Shown here piece by piece: positions 17,005 to 26,901 of a stretch of DNA of 64,000 nucleotides (within the stretch, counting starts at the first letter, position 1; the number at the start of each line of letters is the position of its first letter). The stretch comes from Nonomuraea africana. GTDB taxonomy: Bacteria > Actinomycetota > Actinomycetes > Streptosporangiales > Streptosporangiaceae. The stretch is from NCBI RefSeq assembly GCF_014873535.1, contig NZ_JADBEF010000001.1, positions 4,030,001-4,094,000 on the forward strand. Direction: 5' to 3'. The translations under genes and the position numbers were made by a program. Under the pieces are notes generated by a model that did not search any database, was not told the DNA's origin, and saw only the letters and a list, made by a program, of their open reading frames with translations.

Positions 17005-17951
17005 GCCGCCACCTCCACGATCAGGCCGCGCTCACGCAGGTAGGCGAGGGCGGCCGCGGACTCGGCGCCGTCCAGCGACACCCGCAGCCGGCCGACCGAG
17101 TCGCCCGCGACGTCCTCGAGCGCGCCGCCGAGGATGTTGACGTCCACGTCGAACTTCCGCACGAGCTGGGAGATCACCGGCTCCTCGGCCGCGCCCGTGA
17201 AGGTGATGGTGACGTCACCGGGCGCGGGGGCGGGCAGGGGGAACAGCTCTGCCGCCAGGCGCGAGCCCGGCGTCGTCAGCAGCTCCCTGATCGGGCCCGA
17301 CTCCAGGATGCGCCCACCCGCCATGATGGCCACCGAGTCGCACACGCTCTTGACGACGTTCATCTCGTGCGTGATCAGCAGGATGGTCAGCCCGAGCTCG
17401 GCGTTGAGCCGCTTCAGCAGGGCGAGGATCGAGGTGGTGGTGCCGGGGTCGAGCGCCGAGGTGGCCTCGTCGGCCAGCAGCACCGCGGGGTTGCCCGCCA
17501 GCGCCCTGGCGATGCCGACCCGCTGCTTCTGCCCGCCGGACAGCTGCCCAGGGCGCGCGTCCGCCTTGTCGGCGATGCCGACGAGGTCGAGCAGCTCGGC
17601 CACCCTGGCCGCGCGCTCGCTCCTGCCGACGCCCATGACTTCGAGGGGGAAGGCCACGTTGCCGGCGACCGTGCGCGACGACAGCAGGGCGAAGTGCTGG
17701 TGGATCATGCCGATCCGCTGCCTGGCGGCTCGCAGGTCGCGTTCGCCGAGCGTGGTCAGCTCCTGCCCCGCGACCGTCACGACGCCCTGGTCGGGGCGCT
17801 CCAGCAGGTTGACGCAGCGCAGCAGTGTGCTCTTGCCCGCGCCACTCTGGCCGAGCACGCCGAAGATCTCACCCTGACGCACGTGCAGGTCGACACCGTC
17901 CAGCGCGACGATGCCACCGTACGACTTGCGCAGGCCTGAAGCCTGAATCAC
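17001..17951 (-). CDS. metN: MetN methionine importer ATPase with NIL domain
   Basis: 316 residues from GTG at 17951, chosen for the GGGGAA ribosome site; a TTG five codons upstream is possible. Walker A GQSGAGKST, signature LSGGQKQRVGIARA, Walker B LLADEATSALD. Residues after about 240 (DVTITFTGAAEEPVIS to the end) form the C-terminal NIL domain, which binds methionine and inhibits transport when the cell is replete. The 5' untranslated region contains a short ORF (see below) but no recognisable S-box. Confidence 0.93.
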   Translation of the reverse strand: MIQASGLRKSYGGIVALDGVDLHVRQGEIFGVLGQSGAGKSTLLRCVNLLERPDQGVVTVAGQELTTLGERDLRAARQRIGMIHQHFALLSSRTVAGNVAFPLEVMGVGRSERAARVAELLDLVGIADKADARPGQLSGGQKQRVGIARALAGNPAVLLADEATSALDPGTTTSILALLKRLNAELGLTILLITHEMNVVKSVCDSVAIMAGGRILESGPIRELLTTPGSRLAAELFPLPAPAPGDVTITFTGAAEEPVISQLVRKFDVDVNILGGALEDVAGDSVGRLRVSLDGAESAAALAYLRERGLIVEVAA

Positions 17952-18240
17952 GAAATTTCCCCACAACGGAGTCGGTAACGGACAATCAACTCGTTTAGCG
18001 ACGCAGGGGGAGGCGTCAGCGGGTGCCGGGGTGGAACGGCAGGTGGCTCAGGCGGCGCAGCACGAAGCTGGGTCGGATCATCGGGAAGCCTTAGAACGAG
18101 GGGCGGAAGGGTGCGCTTCTAGCGGGCCTGACAGCCCGTACACATGCGCATTCGCAGCTCGTTCACGTGGAGGCTAACGATCCCCTAAGGGGCGGCTATT
18201 CCCTGCGCGCGCTGTGAAGTGGCTCACTGCCTCCCTGCCT
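17952..18240 (-). promoter_or_regulatory. Leader region of the metNIQ operon
   Basis: About 290 bp without a large gene. It contains a 22-codon ORF (18016-18081), a hairpin CGGGC-CTGACA-GCCCG (18123-18138) and a short palindrome around CCCCTAAGGGG (18182-18192). I looked for SAM-I/SAM-IV riboswitch cores and did not recognise one. Control by a leader peptide or an unrecognised RNA is possible. Confidence 0.35.
18016..18081 (-). CDS. Possible 21-residue leader peptide upstream of metN
   Basis: ATG at 18081 to TGA at 18016 encodes a basic peptide containing FVLRRLSHLPFHPGTR. Actinobacterial sulfur and transport operons often carry leader peptides with an L-RR-x-x-L/H pattern, although the usual ones end in Cys residues and this one has none. 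AAGG lies 9 bases upstream of the ATG. It ends 65 bp before metN. Too short for statistical support; the call rests on position and composition. Confidence 0.35.
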   Translation of the reverse strand: MIRPSFVLRRLSHLPFHPGTR

Positions 18241-18396
18241 GGCGAAGCCGATGCCCGGATAGCAGCCCGCCTACGCCACATCCAGCAGGAACCGCAGGAC
18301 GTAGAGGGCCTCGGGCCTGGTCACCAGCGCGGTGGCCGCCGACAGCAGGCTCCAGCTGACCATGAGGCAAGCGATCCAGACCTCGTCACCCAGCGT
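18241..18396 (-). pseudogene. Remnant of an MFS (anion:cation symporter family) transporter
   Basis: Minus-strand translation gives WIACLMVSWSLLSAA, then YVLRFLLDVA, a TAG stop at 18271, and in the same frame AGCYPGIGFA. The intact family reads VLRFLLGVAEAGFFPG here, so a Glu codon (GAG) has become TAG and other key positions have changed. Only about 50 codons of the fourth and fifth helix region remain; no other part is found on either side. The fragment abuts the stop of the AraC-type gene, which suggests a deletion removed the rest. Confidence 0.6.
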
Positions 18397-18409
18397 GGCC
18401 GCTGGGAGA

Positions 18410-19369
18410 CTACCTCGAACCCTGGAACGTGCGCCGGTAGGCGGAGGGGGTGGTGCCGAGCGTCTTCGTGAAGTGCTGGCGCAGGCCGTTGCCGGTGCTG
18501 AATCCCGAGCGCTCGGCCACGGCGTCCACGGGCAGGCGGGTGGTCTCCAGCAGCTCCCGCGCCCTGGCCAGGCGCTGCTGGGTGAGCCACCTGATGGGGG
18601 TGAGCCCGAGCTCCCTGTGGAAGCGACGGATGAAAGTCCTGGTGCTCATCATCGCCTGCTCGGCCAGCTGAGGGATGGTGACGGGCTCGTGCAACCGTTC
18701 CAGCGCCCAGCTCAGCACCGGGGCGAGCCCCCTGTCCTGGGCCGGGACCGGCGGGCCTGCCGACACGTACTGCGCCTGGTCGCCCTCGCGCTGCGGCGCG
18801 ACGACCATCCGGCGGCCGACCTCCGCCGCCACGGCCGCGCCGAAGTCGCCGCGGACGATGTGCAGGCACAGGTCGATGCCGGCCGCCGTGCCCGCGCTGG
18901 TGAGGATGTCGCCCTCGTCGACGTACAGGGCCCGCTGGTTGACGCTGATCCGCGGGTAGCGGCTGCGCAGCTCGTCGGCGTGCATCCAGTGCGTGGCCGC
19001 TTCCCTGCCGTCGAGCAGGCCCGCCGCGGCCAGGACGAAGGCGCCCGAGCACAGGGCGGCGATCCGCGCGCCTCTCTCGTGCGCCTCGGTCAGCGCGGAC
19101 AGCAGCGCCTCGGGCGGCCGGTAGGAGGCGTCCGCGCAGGCGGGCACCACCACGAGATCCGCCGCGCGCATCGCCTCCAGCCCCTGGGGCGCGCGCAGCC
19201 ACAGGCCGTTGAGCGACTCCTGCTCGCGGTCGGCGCTCTGGCAGAGGGTGAGCTCGTACCAGTCGGGCGTCAGGTCGCGGCGGTCCCTGCCGAAGACCTC
19301 GCAGGGGACGGCGAGCTCGAACAGCGGGCAGTCGTCCAGCACCGGGACGACCACGCGAATCCTGGCCAT
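18410..19369 (-). CDS. GlxA-family AraC-type regulator with DJ-1/PfpI domain
   Basis: 319 residues. Residues 1-175 form a DJ-1/PfpI-like amidotransferase-fold domain with the elbow motif AALCSGAFVLAAAGLLDG and ATHWMHADELRSRYP. Residues 215-319 are a double helix-turn-helix AraC domain (TIPQLAEQAMMSTRTFIRRF and LPVDAVAERSGFSTGNGLRQ). It probably senses a small molecule and regulates the divergent decarboxylase gene 71 bp away. The palindrome between them is a candidate operator. Confidence 0.88.
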   Translation of the reverse strand: MARIRVVVPVLDDCPLFELAVPCEVFGRDRRDLTPDWYELTLCQSADREQESLNGLWLRAPQGLEAMRAADLVVVPACADASYRPPEALLSALTEAHERGARIAALCSGAFVLAAAGLLDGREAATHWMHADELRSRYPRISVNQRALYVDEGDILTSAGTAAGIDLCLHIVRGDFGAAVAAEVGRRMVVAPQREGDQAQYVSAGPPVPAQDRGLAPVLSWALERLHEPVTIPQLAEQAMMSTRTFIRRFHRELGLTPIRWLTQQRLARARELLETTRLPVDAVAERSGFSTGNGLRQHFTKTLGTTPSAYRRTFQGSR

Positions 19370-19378
19370 GGCGTAAAT

Positions 19379-19410
19379 CTAGTGGAACACGACATTTTTG
19401 CCACTAGTGG
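19379..19410. promoter_or_regulatory. Candidate operator between glxA-like regulator and decarboxylase
   Basis: CTAGTGG (19379-19385) and CCACTAG (19401-19407) form an inverted repeat with 15-bp spacing; the right half is also the perfect palindrome CCACTAGTGG (19401-19410). GACATTTTTGCCA in between resembles sequences seen ahead of GlxA-type genes. Binding is inferred from position. Confidence 0.45.
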
Positions 19411-19440
19411 CTCGGCCCGCCGCACGGCGACAGTGGTGCC

Positions 19441-20883
19441 ATGAACGAGGCAGGACCGCTCGACGTGGGCGAGGAAGAAGGGGCCAGGCTGCTGACGGCC
19501 GCCGTGGACCTGGTCGTACGGCACGCGAAAGAGGTGGCCGAGGGTCCGGTGGCGCCGGCCGAGCCCGGCACCGCGTGGCTGCGCGAATGGCTGGCGAGCC
19601 AGGACTTCGAGGCGGCCAGGTCGCCCGAGGACGCGCTCCCCGAGGTGATGGCGGCGCTGCGCCGGTGGGGGGTGCACACGACGCACCCGCGCTACTTCGG
19701 GCTGTTCAATCCCACCCCCACCTGGTGGGGCGTCGCGGGCGAGCTCCTCGCGGCCGGGGTCAACCCGCAGCTGGCCGCCTACAGCCACGCCCCCGCGGCC
19801 GTCGAGATGGAACGCCATGTGCTGCGCTTCATGGCGGGACGCCTCGGCCTGCCCGCCGGCGCCGAGGGCAGCTTCACAGTGGGCGGCGCCGAGGCGAACC
19901 TGACGGCCGTCATCGTCGCGCTGACCCGCAGGTTCCCCGCCTATCCGCGGTCGGGCCTCGCAGGCCTGCCGCGCCGGCCCGTGCTGTACGCCTCCGCCGA
20001 GAGCCACCTGGCGTGGCTCAAGATCGCGCACATGACCGGTCTCGGGCGCGACGCCGTACGGCTGGTGCCCGCCGGCGCGGCGCACCGCATGGACACCGAG
20101 CGGCTGCGCGAGATGCGCGAAGCCGATCTCGCCGCGGGGCTGGAGCCCTTCCTGCTGGTCGGTACGGCCGGCACGACGGCGGGCGGCGCGCTGGACCCGC
20201 TGCCGGAGCTGGCCGCCCTGGCCGCGGAGTGGGGCGCGCACTTCCACGTCGACGCCGCGTGGGCGGGCGCGGTCGCGCTGTCGGACCGGCTGCGCCCGCT
20301 GCTGACCGGCGTGGAGCTGGCCGACAGCGTCACGGTGGACGCGCACAAGTGGCTGTCGGCGCCGATGGGCGCGGGCATGTTCCTCACCCCGCACGCGGCG
20401 GCGCTGGCCGAGAGCTTCCGTGCGACCACCTCGTACATGCCCGCGGAGACCGAGGACGCGCCCGACCCCTACGCCACCAGCGTGCAGTGGTCGCGCCGGT
20501 TCGCCGGCCTGAAGGTGTTCCTGGCGCTGGCCGTCGCGGGCCGGCCCGCCCACGCCGCCCAGCTCGAGCGGGATGTGCGGCTCGGGGAGCGGCTCGCGCG
20601 CCGCCTCACCGAGGAGGGCTGGCTGCGGATCAACGACACCCCGCTTCCCGTCGTCTGCGTCACGGCTCCCGAGGCCGAGACGGCCGGCCCCGAGCGCAGC
20701 GCCGCCTGGCACGCCGCCGTCGCCGAGCACGTGGTGCGCAGCGGCCAGGCGTGGCTCAGCACGGTCCGTCTCGGCGGGCGTCCCGCCCTCCGGCTGTGCG
20801 TGACCAGTCACCGCACGGGCGTCGCCGACCTCGAGGCCGTGGTGAGCGCGCTCGGCGACGCCCGCAAGAGGATGGGCACGTGA
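19441..20883 (+). CDS. PLP-dependent group II decarboxylase
   Basis: 480 residues. The PLP lysine is K303 in VDAHKWLSAPMGAGMF, preceded by HFHVDAAWAGA with the PLP-nitrogen-binding Asp. The N-terminal part (HPRYFGLFNPTPTW, HAPAAVEMERHVL, FTVGGAEANLTA) matches the glutamate/aromatic-L-amino-acid/diaminobutyrate decarboxylase fold. It would decarboxylate an amino acid to an amine. The exact substrate cannot be read. Divergent from the GlxA-type regulator, so induction by the substrate is plausible. Confidence 0.82.
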   Translation: MNEAGPLDVGEEEGARLLTAAVDLVVRHAKEVAEGPVAPAEPGTAWLREWLASQDFEAARSPEDALPEVMAALRRWGVHTTHPRYFGLFNPTPTWWGVAGELLAAGVNPQLAAYSHAPAAVEMERHVLRFMAGRLGLPAGAEGSFTVGGAEANLTAVIVALTRRFPAYPRSGLAGLPRRPVLYASAESHLAWLKIAHMTGLGRDAVRLVPAGAAHRMDTERLREMREADLAAGLEPFLLVGTAGTTAGGALDPLPELAALAAEWGAHFHVDAAWAGAVALSDRLRPLLTGVELADSVTVDAHKWLSAPMGAGMFLTPHAAALAESFRATTSYMPAETEDAPDPYATSVQWSRRFAGLKVFLALAVAGRPAHAAQLERDVRLGERLARRLTEEGWLRINDTPLPVVCVTAPEAETAGPERSAAWHAAVAEHVVRSGQAWLSTVRLGGRPALRLCVTSHRTGVADLEAVVSALGDARKRMGT

Positions 20884-20952
20884 CCGCCCGGGGCCCGTGA
20901 CCTCGGCATCGTCATCGGGGAAGGGCGTACGGGAGCCCACTCGTCCGCGCAG

Positions 20953-20985
20953 AAGCCGCCCCGCCGTGCGACGGCGGGGCGGCTT
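20953..20985. terminator. Bidirectional hairpin between decarboxylase and lon
   Basis: Perfect 15-base arms (20953-20967 and 20971-20985) with a GCG loop lie between the converging genes, 27 bp before the lon stop. GC-rich and without a T-run. Confidence 0.6.
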
Positions 20986-21011
20986 CGGGGTGACGGGTCA
21001 GCCGGCGGCGG

Positions 21012-23369
<2,358 letters not shown>

Positions 23370-23384
23370 CTGAACTCCAAAGGG

Positions 23385-23403
23385 TTGAGTTATACCGACT
23401 CAA
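23385..23403. promoter_or_regulatory. HAIR element (HspR-binding site) upstream of lon
   Basis: TTGAGT-N7-ACTCAA matches the core of the HspR-associated inverted repeat CTTGAGT-N7-ACTCAAG at 12 of 14 positions, with exact 7-bp spacing. It lies 15 bp upstream of the lon start codon, where it would block the promoter. HspR control of lon is established in Streptomyces. Confidence 0.85.
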
Positions 23404-23498
23404 TTAACGAGAGCCCTCCAATGTTCCCGAAGTTGCTCCTGTTCGCTGTCAGCGATCGTAATTATGTAAGTCATACCTTCGAGGGATCACTCCTAAGG

Positions 23499-24132
23499 TT
23501 GACGCGCGCCTGGTCAGCGGCTCGGGTTCACCGTGTTCCTCGGCAGCCAGCCCGACATCGAGGTGGTCGGCGAGGCTGCGAACGGCGCCGAGGCGCTGGA
23601 GCGGGTCGCCGAGCTGGCGCCCGACGTGGTGCTGATGGACGTCAGGATGCCGGTGATGGACGGCCTGGAGGCCACCAGGCGGCTGATGTCCGCCGCGCGG
23701 ACGAAGGTGCTCATCCTCACCACGTTCGACCTCGACGACTACGTCTACGAGGCGCTGCGCGCGGGAGCCAGCGGATTCCTGCTGAAGGACGCCTCCGCCG
23801 CGCAGCTGGCCGAGGCGGTGCGGGTGGTGGCCGCGGGGGACGCGCTGATCGCGCCGGCGGTCACCAAGCGGCTCATCCACGAGTTCGCGCGGCTGGGCGG
23901 GCCGCGGGCGCCGTCGGTGAAGCGGCTGGCCGAGTTGACCGAGCGGGAGACCGAGGTGATGACGCTCATCGCGCAGGGGCTGTCGAACCAGGAGATCGCC
24001 TCCAGGCTCGTGGTGTCGGAGCAGACGGTGAAGACGCACGTGGGCAGGGTGCTCTCCAAGCTCGACCTGCGCGACAGGGCGCAGGCGATCGTCTACGCCT
24101 ACGAGACGGGGCTGGTACGGCCCGGCGAATGA
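23499..24132 (+). pseudogene. N-terminally truncated NarL/LuxR response regulator
   Basis: The open frame from GTG 23533 (199 residues) starts inside the receiver domain at VFLGSQPDIEVVGEA and keeps the phospho-acceptor Asp in VVLMDVRMPV and a full LuxR HTH (LTERETEVMTLIAQGLSN). Compared with the intact paralogue at 44195, the first 19 residues, including the two-Asp metal pocket, are missing. Just upstream, in another frame, DARLVSG fits the lost helix 1, so a frameshift plus deletion is likely. No kinase gene is adjacent. It may be dead, or it may act without phosphorylation. Confidence 0.65.
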
Positions 24133-24140
24133 CCCCGGAG

Positions 24141-24171
24141 CCCGGGGCCGGTTCAGCGAACCGGCCCCGGG
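24141..24171. terminator. Perfect GC-rich hairpin between response regulator and tetR
   Basis: 14-base arms (24141-24154 and 24158-24171) with an AGC loop, between two convergent genes. Acts probably in both directions. Confidence 0.65.
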
Positions 24172-24190
24172 CCCACGGGGCGTCGCTGCT

Positions 24191-24790
24191 TCAGAGGGCG
24201 CTGCCGAGCGCGCGGAGCACGAAGCCCGAGACGATCTCCTCGGCCGCCTCCACGCTCACCCTGCCGCTGATCAGCGGCTCACGCTCGGCCCCGATGACCG
24301 CCATGATCATGCGCGCTGTTGCCGCCACGTCGGGCACGTGGAAGTCGCCCGAGGCGGCGCCGCTGTCGAGGATCTCCACCAGGATGCGCTGCATCGGCGC
24401 CACGTGGTCGGCCAGCCGCTGGTAGGCGTCGGGGCCCAGGGAGGCGCTGAGCCCCGCCGCGCCCGGGTGCGGATGCGCCACGAGCCCCGCCAGCTGCAGC
24501 CTGACAAAGGCGCGCAGCCGCTTGGACGGCGAGGCCGACGGCGGCAGCTCCGCGGTGTAGGCCTCGATGAAGTAGTGCGTCACGCGCTCGGTGAAGGCCA
24601 GCAGCAGCGCGGCCTTGTCCGGGTAGTAGTTGTAGAGCACGGTGCGGGTGATGCCCGCCTCGTGCGCCACGTCCGTCATCGAGATGGCGTCGATGCCCTG
24701 CACCCGCGACAGCCGGGAGACCGCCTGCAGGATGCGCTCCTGCGTCTGGGCGCGGTGCTCGCCGATCGTCGCGGCGCTGATCCTGGGCAT
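24191..24790 (-). CDS. TetR-family transcriptional regulator
   Basis: 199 residues. N-terminal HTH: ERILQAVSRLSRVQGIDAIS, then MTDVAHEAGITRTVLYNYYPDKAALLLAF, the standard TetR DNA-binding motif. The rest is an all-helical ligand domain that is not assignable. It starts 9 bp after the heme oxygenase stop on the same strand, so it is co-transcribed and probably represses that gene through the paired palindromes at its start. Confidence 0.88.
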   Translation of the reverse strand: MPRISAATIGEHRAQTQERILQAVSRLSRVQGIDAISMTDVAHEAGITRTVLYNYYPDKAALLLAFTERVTHYFIEAYTAELPPSASPSKRLRAFVRLQLAGLVAHPHPGAAGLSASLGPDAYQRLADHVAPMQRILVEILDSGAASGDFHVPDVAATARMIMAVIGAEREPLISGRVSVEAAEEIVSGFVLRALGSAL

Positions 24791-24799
24791 GGCCCTATG

Positions 24800-25438
24800 C
24801 TAGGCCGCCGACCTGACCGTGTGCAGCAGCTCGGCGAGCACCTCGGTGTTGAGCTGGTAGGCCAGCCGGACCTCGCGGATGATCCGCTGTTGCTCGGCCT
24901 CGTCGAGGTCGAGGGCGTCAAGGCGGGCGCGGTACTCGTTCTTGAACCGGGGCAGCGAGCCGATCTCGTCGAAGACGTAGAAGTCGACGCCGCCGCCCTT
25001 GCCGTAGCCGTAGATCTTCTGCAGCTCCATCCTGATGAACTGGCCGCCCGACAGGTCGCCCATGTAGCGGGTGTAGTGGTGGGCGATGTAGCCGCCCGGC
25101 CAGTCGGTGACCTGCTCGATGCGGGCCACCAGGGTCCTGGTCGCCTTGGACGGCGCGATGCGCGACTCCCAGGAGGGGCCGTAGATCGTCGCGAGGTCGC
25201 GCTCCAGCGCCTGCTGCCGGTACAACGAGGGGAAGACGAAGCGTCCCGCGACCGGGTGGTCTGCCAGCCGCTCGGCCGCGCCGTCGAGGGCGAGGTAGGC
25301 GAAGTAGTGCTGGGCGACCATCTCGCCGTACTCCTCGGCGCTGAGCCGCCCTGACATCAGCTCTTTGAGGTAGCTCTCGTCCTCGGCCGACTCGTGGTCG
25401 CTCCAGGTGGCTTCACGCAGCGTCTGGGAGAAGGTCAT
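24800..25438 (-). CDS. Heme oxygenase (biliverdin-producing)
   Basis: 212 residues. H15 in TWSDHESAE is the proximal haem ligand and RYMGDLSGGQFIR is the distal-helix signature with its Gly-rich kink. Length agrees with HmuO/HO-1-type bacterial enzymes. It opens haem to biliverdin, CO and Fe2+, releasing iron from host or environmental haem. Middle gene of acyltransferase-heme oxygenase-tetR, with gaps of about 10 bp on both sides. A TGACAC-type palindrome overlaps its start codon. Confidence 0.92.
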   Translation of the reverse strand: MTFSQTLREATWSDHESAEDESYLKELMSGRLSAEEYGEMVAQHYFAYLALDGAAERLADHPVAGRFVFPSLYRQQALERDLATIYGPSWESRIAPSKATRTLVARIEQVTDWPGGYIAHHYTRYMGDLSGGQFIRMELQKIYGYGKGGGVDFYVFDEIGSLPRFKNEYRARLDALDLDEAEQQRIIREVRLAYQLNTEVLAELLHTVRSAA

Positions 25439-25494
25439 GACACAGTGTCACCAAAATCGGCGGCCTACGTCAAGCTGATGACGACACCATGTCA
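25438..25494. promoter_or_regulatory. Paired TetR-type operators at the heme oxygenase start
   Basis: TGACACAGTGTCA (25438-25450) is a 13-bp palindrome overlapping the ATG. CGACACCATGTCA (25482-25494) matches it at 11 of 13 positions, with centres 44 bp apart (about four helix turns). They lie inside the end of the acyltransferase gene. Binding by the TetR encoded one gene downstream is inferred. Confidence 0.5.
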
Positions 25495-26518
25495 TAAAAG
25501 CCAGCACCAGCGCGACCACCGGAAGCCAGGCGAGCCGCTCGAGCACCCAGGAGGGCGTGTCGGGCCTGCCGTACAGGCCGAAGGCGAGCACGGTCAGCAC
25601 CAGGGCCGTCTGGTGCCACAGGAAGATCGACATGGCGCCCAGGTTGGCCACGGCGACCACCGCCCACACCCGCGGCCTGCGCATGAGCCGCTTCAGTGGC
25701 TCGTGCAGCAGCAGCGCGAGCCCCGCCTGGGCGAGGCCGAAGCACACCACCGCCAGCGTGGGCGGGCTGAGGTTGGAGAAGGACTGCCCGGTTACGCCCG
25801 TCATACTCGCCGGGTAGCCGCCCCACGTCACCAGCGCCACCGCCGCGGCGCCGCCGCCCGCGAGCAGCCACGCGCCGTCCCTGCGCGGGCGCAGGTCGCC
25901 GCGCGCCCACAGGATGCCCAGCAGGTACGGCGCCAGCCACGCCGCCCCGACGTTCACCCAGCCGACCCCGCCGGGCGCGCCGAGCACGAGACGCAGCAGG
26001 TCCACGACCGCCACGACGGCGACGGCCGCCACGACGCCGCTCCGCCGTACCCTCACCAGCCAGGGGGTGAGGGCGGTCAGCGCCGCGAACACGCCGAGGA
26101 ACCACAGCGGGCCGAGCGCGGGCAGCGCCAGCGCCCGCACCGACCCCGGCGGCTGGCCGTTGAGCACGCTCACCAGCACGCCCAGCACCACCCACGCCAG
26201 CAGCAGCGGCACCACGGGCGGCAGCAGGCGACGCAGCCTGCCGGCGATCCACGACGGGTACGGCTCCCGCACCCCGCGCGCCGCGGCGTAGCCGCCGACC
26301 AGGAAGAACAGCGCCAGCGTCTGGAGCACCCAGGAGAGCGGCGACAGCTCGGGCAGGTAGGCCAGCGGCGAGGAGATGATGACATGCGGCGTCCGCTCCC
26401 ACGCGCTGACCAGCCAGTGCCCGAGCACCACCCCAGCGATCGCCAGCGCTCTCAGCGCGTCGACGCCCCTGTCGCGGCTCGCGGGAGTGGCCGCCTCGAT
26501 GCCACGGACGTCAAGCAC
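25448..26518 (-). CDS. Acyltransferase-3 family membrane protein
   Basis: 356 residues from GTG. Ten hydrophobic helices. The N terminus reads GVDALRALAIAGVVLGHW, with the conserved Arg and His of the OafA/NodX acyltransferase-3 family, followed by TLALFFLVGGYAAARG. A C-terminal IFLWHQT motif is also typical. It would transfer an acyl group to a sugar, peptidoglycan or antibiotic at the membrane; target unknown. Overlaps the upstream DUF1023 remnant by 8 bp and is followed after 9 bp by heme oxygenase. Confidence 0.82.
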   Translation of the reverse strand: MLDVRGIEAATPASRDRGVDALRALAIAGVVLGHWLVSAWERTPHVIISSPLAYLPELSPLSWVLQTLALFFLVGGYAAARGVREPYPSWIAGRLRRLLPPVVPLLLAWVVLGVLVSVLNGQPPGSVRALALPALGPLWFLGVFAALTALTPWLVRVRRSGVVAAVAVVAVVDLLRLVLGAPGGVGWVNVGAAWLAPYLLGILWARGDLRPRRDGAWLLAGGGAAAVALVTWGGYPASMTGVTGQSFSNLSPPTLAVVCFGLAQAGLALLLHEPLKRLMRRPRVWAVVAVANLGAMSIFLWHQTALVLTVLAFGLYGRPDTPSWVLERLAWLPVVALVLAFMTWCRHQLDVGRRFW

Positions 26519-26723
26519 GGGTCACCTCCCCGGTCCTGCCCATGGCGATGAGGGCGAGGTTGCGCAGGGAGGCCGTGCCGGGGGCGAAGTAGTCGCTGTG
26601 CCCGCCATAACCGGTCTCGAAGATCCGCGCGCCGAACCCGGGCGCCATCGGGTCCCTGCCGAACCCGAGCGCGGCGACGCCCAGCAGCAGCGCCCCACCC
26701 GCGAGAAGAAGTCTCCTGGTCAT
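26511..26723 (-). pseudogene. Short remnant of a DUF1023-type alpha/beta hydrolase
   Basis: From ATG 26723 the frame encodes 70 residues: a signal-like stretch (MTRRLLLAGGALLLGVAALG) joined directly to DPMAPGFGARIFETG, then GGHSDYFAPGTASLRNLALI. The second part resembles the C-terminal end of DUF1023 secreted alpha/beta hydrolases, which usually finish with a GHSxYWxPG...LRN pattern. The usual 250-300 residues between are missing with no frameshift, so this looks like an in-frame deletion. A short product could still be made. It overlaps the acyltransferase start. Medium confidence because the family match is from memory. Confidence 0.45.
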
Positions 26724-26901
26724 GGGGCCGAAGCTAGGGATCGCGCGCCGTCGCGCGCGTCGCTCCACGGAGTGAACCCCATCGGTCCCCCGCAGGTACT
26801 ACCCCGAAACTGCCGGACTGAGGTGCTCGTGAACGACCACAGGGACTCTCCTGGAGAGGGGGCGTCCAGTCCTACCAGAGACGTACGACAAGATTGACAT
26901 C

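Noticed and set aside
17952..18240. SAM riboswitch upstream of metN
   Set aside because: Expected by function, but the conserved core elements of SAM-I or SAM-IV could not be found. A covariance search would settle it.
23533..24132. Intact response regulator simply starting at a GTG
   Set aside because: The receiver domain lacks its first strand and acidic residues, and a stop plus a shifted remnant lie directly upstream, so truncation is a better reading.
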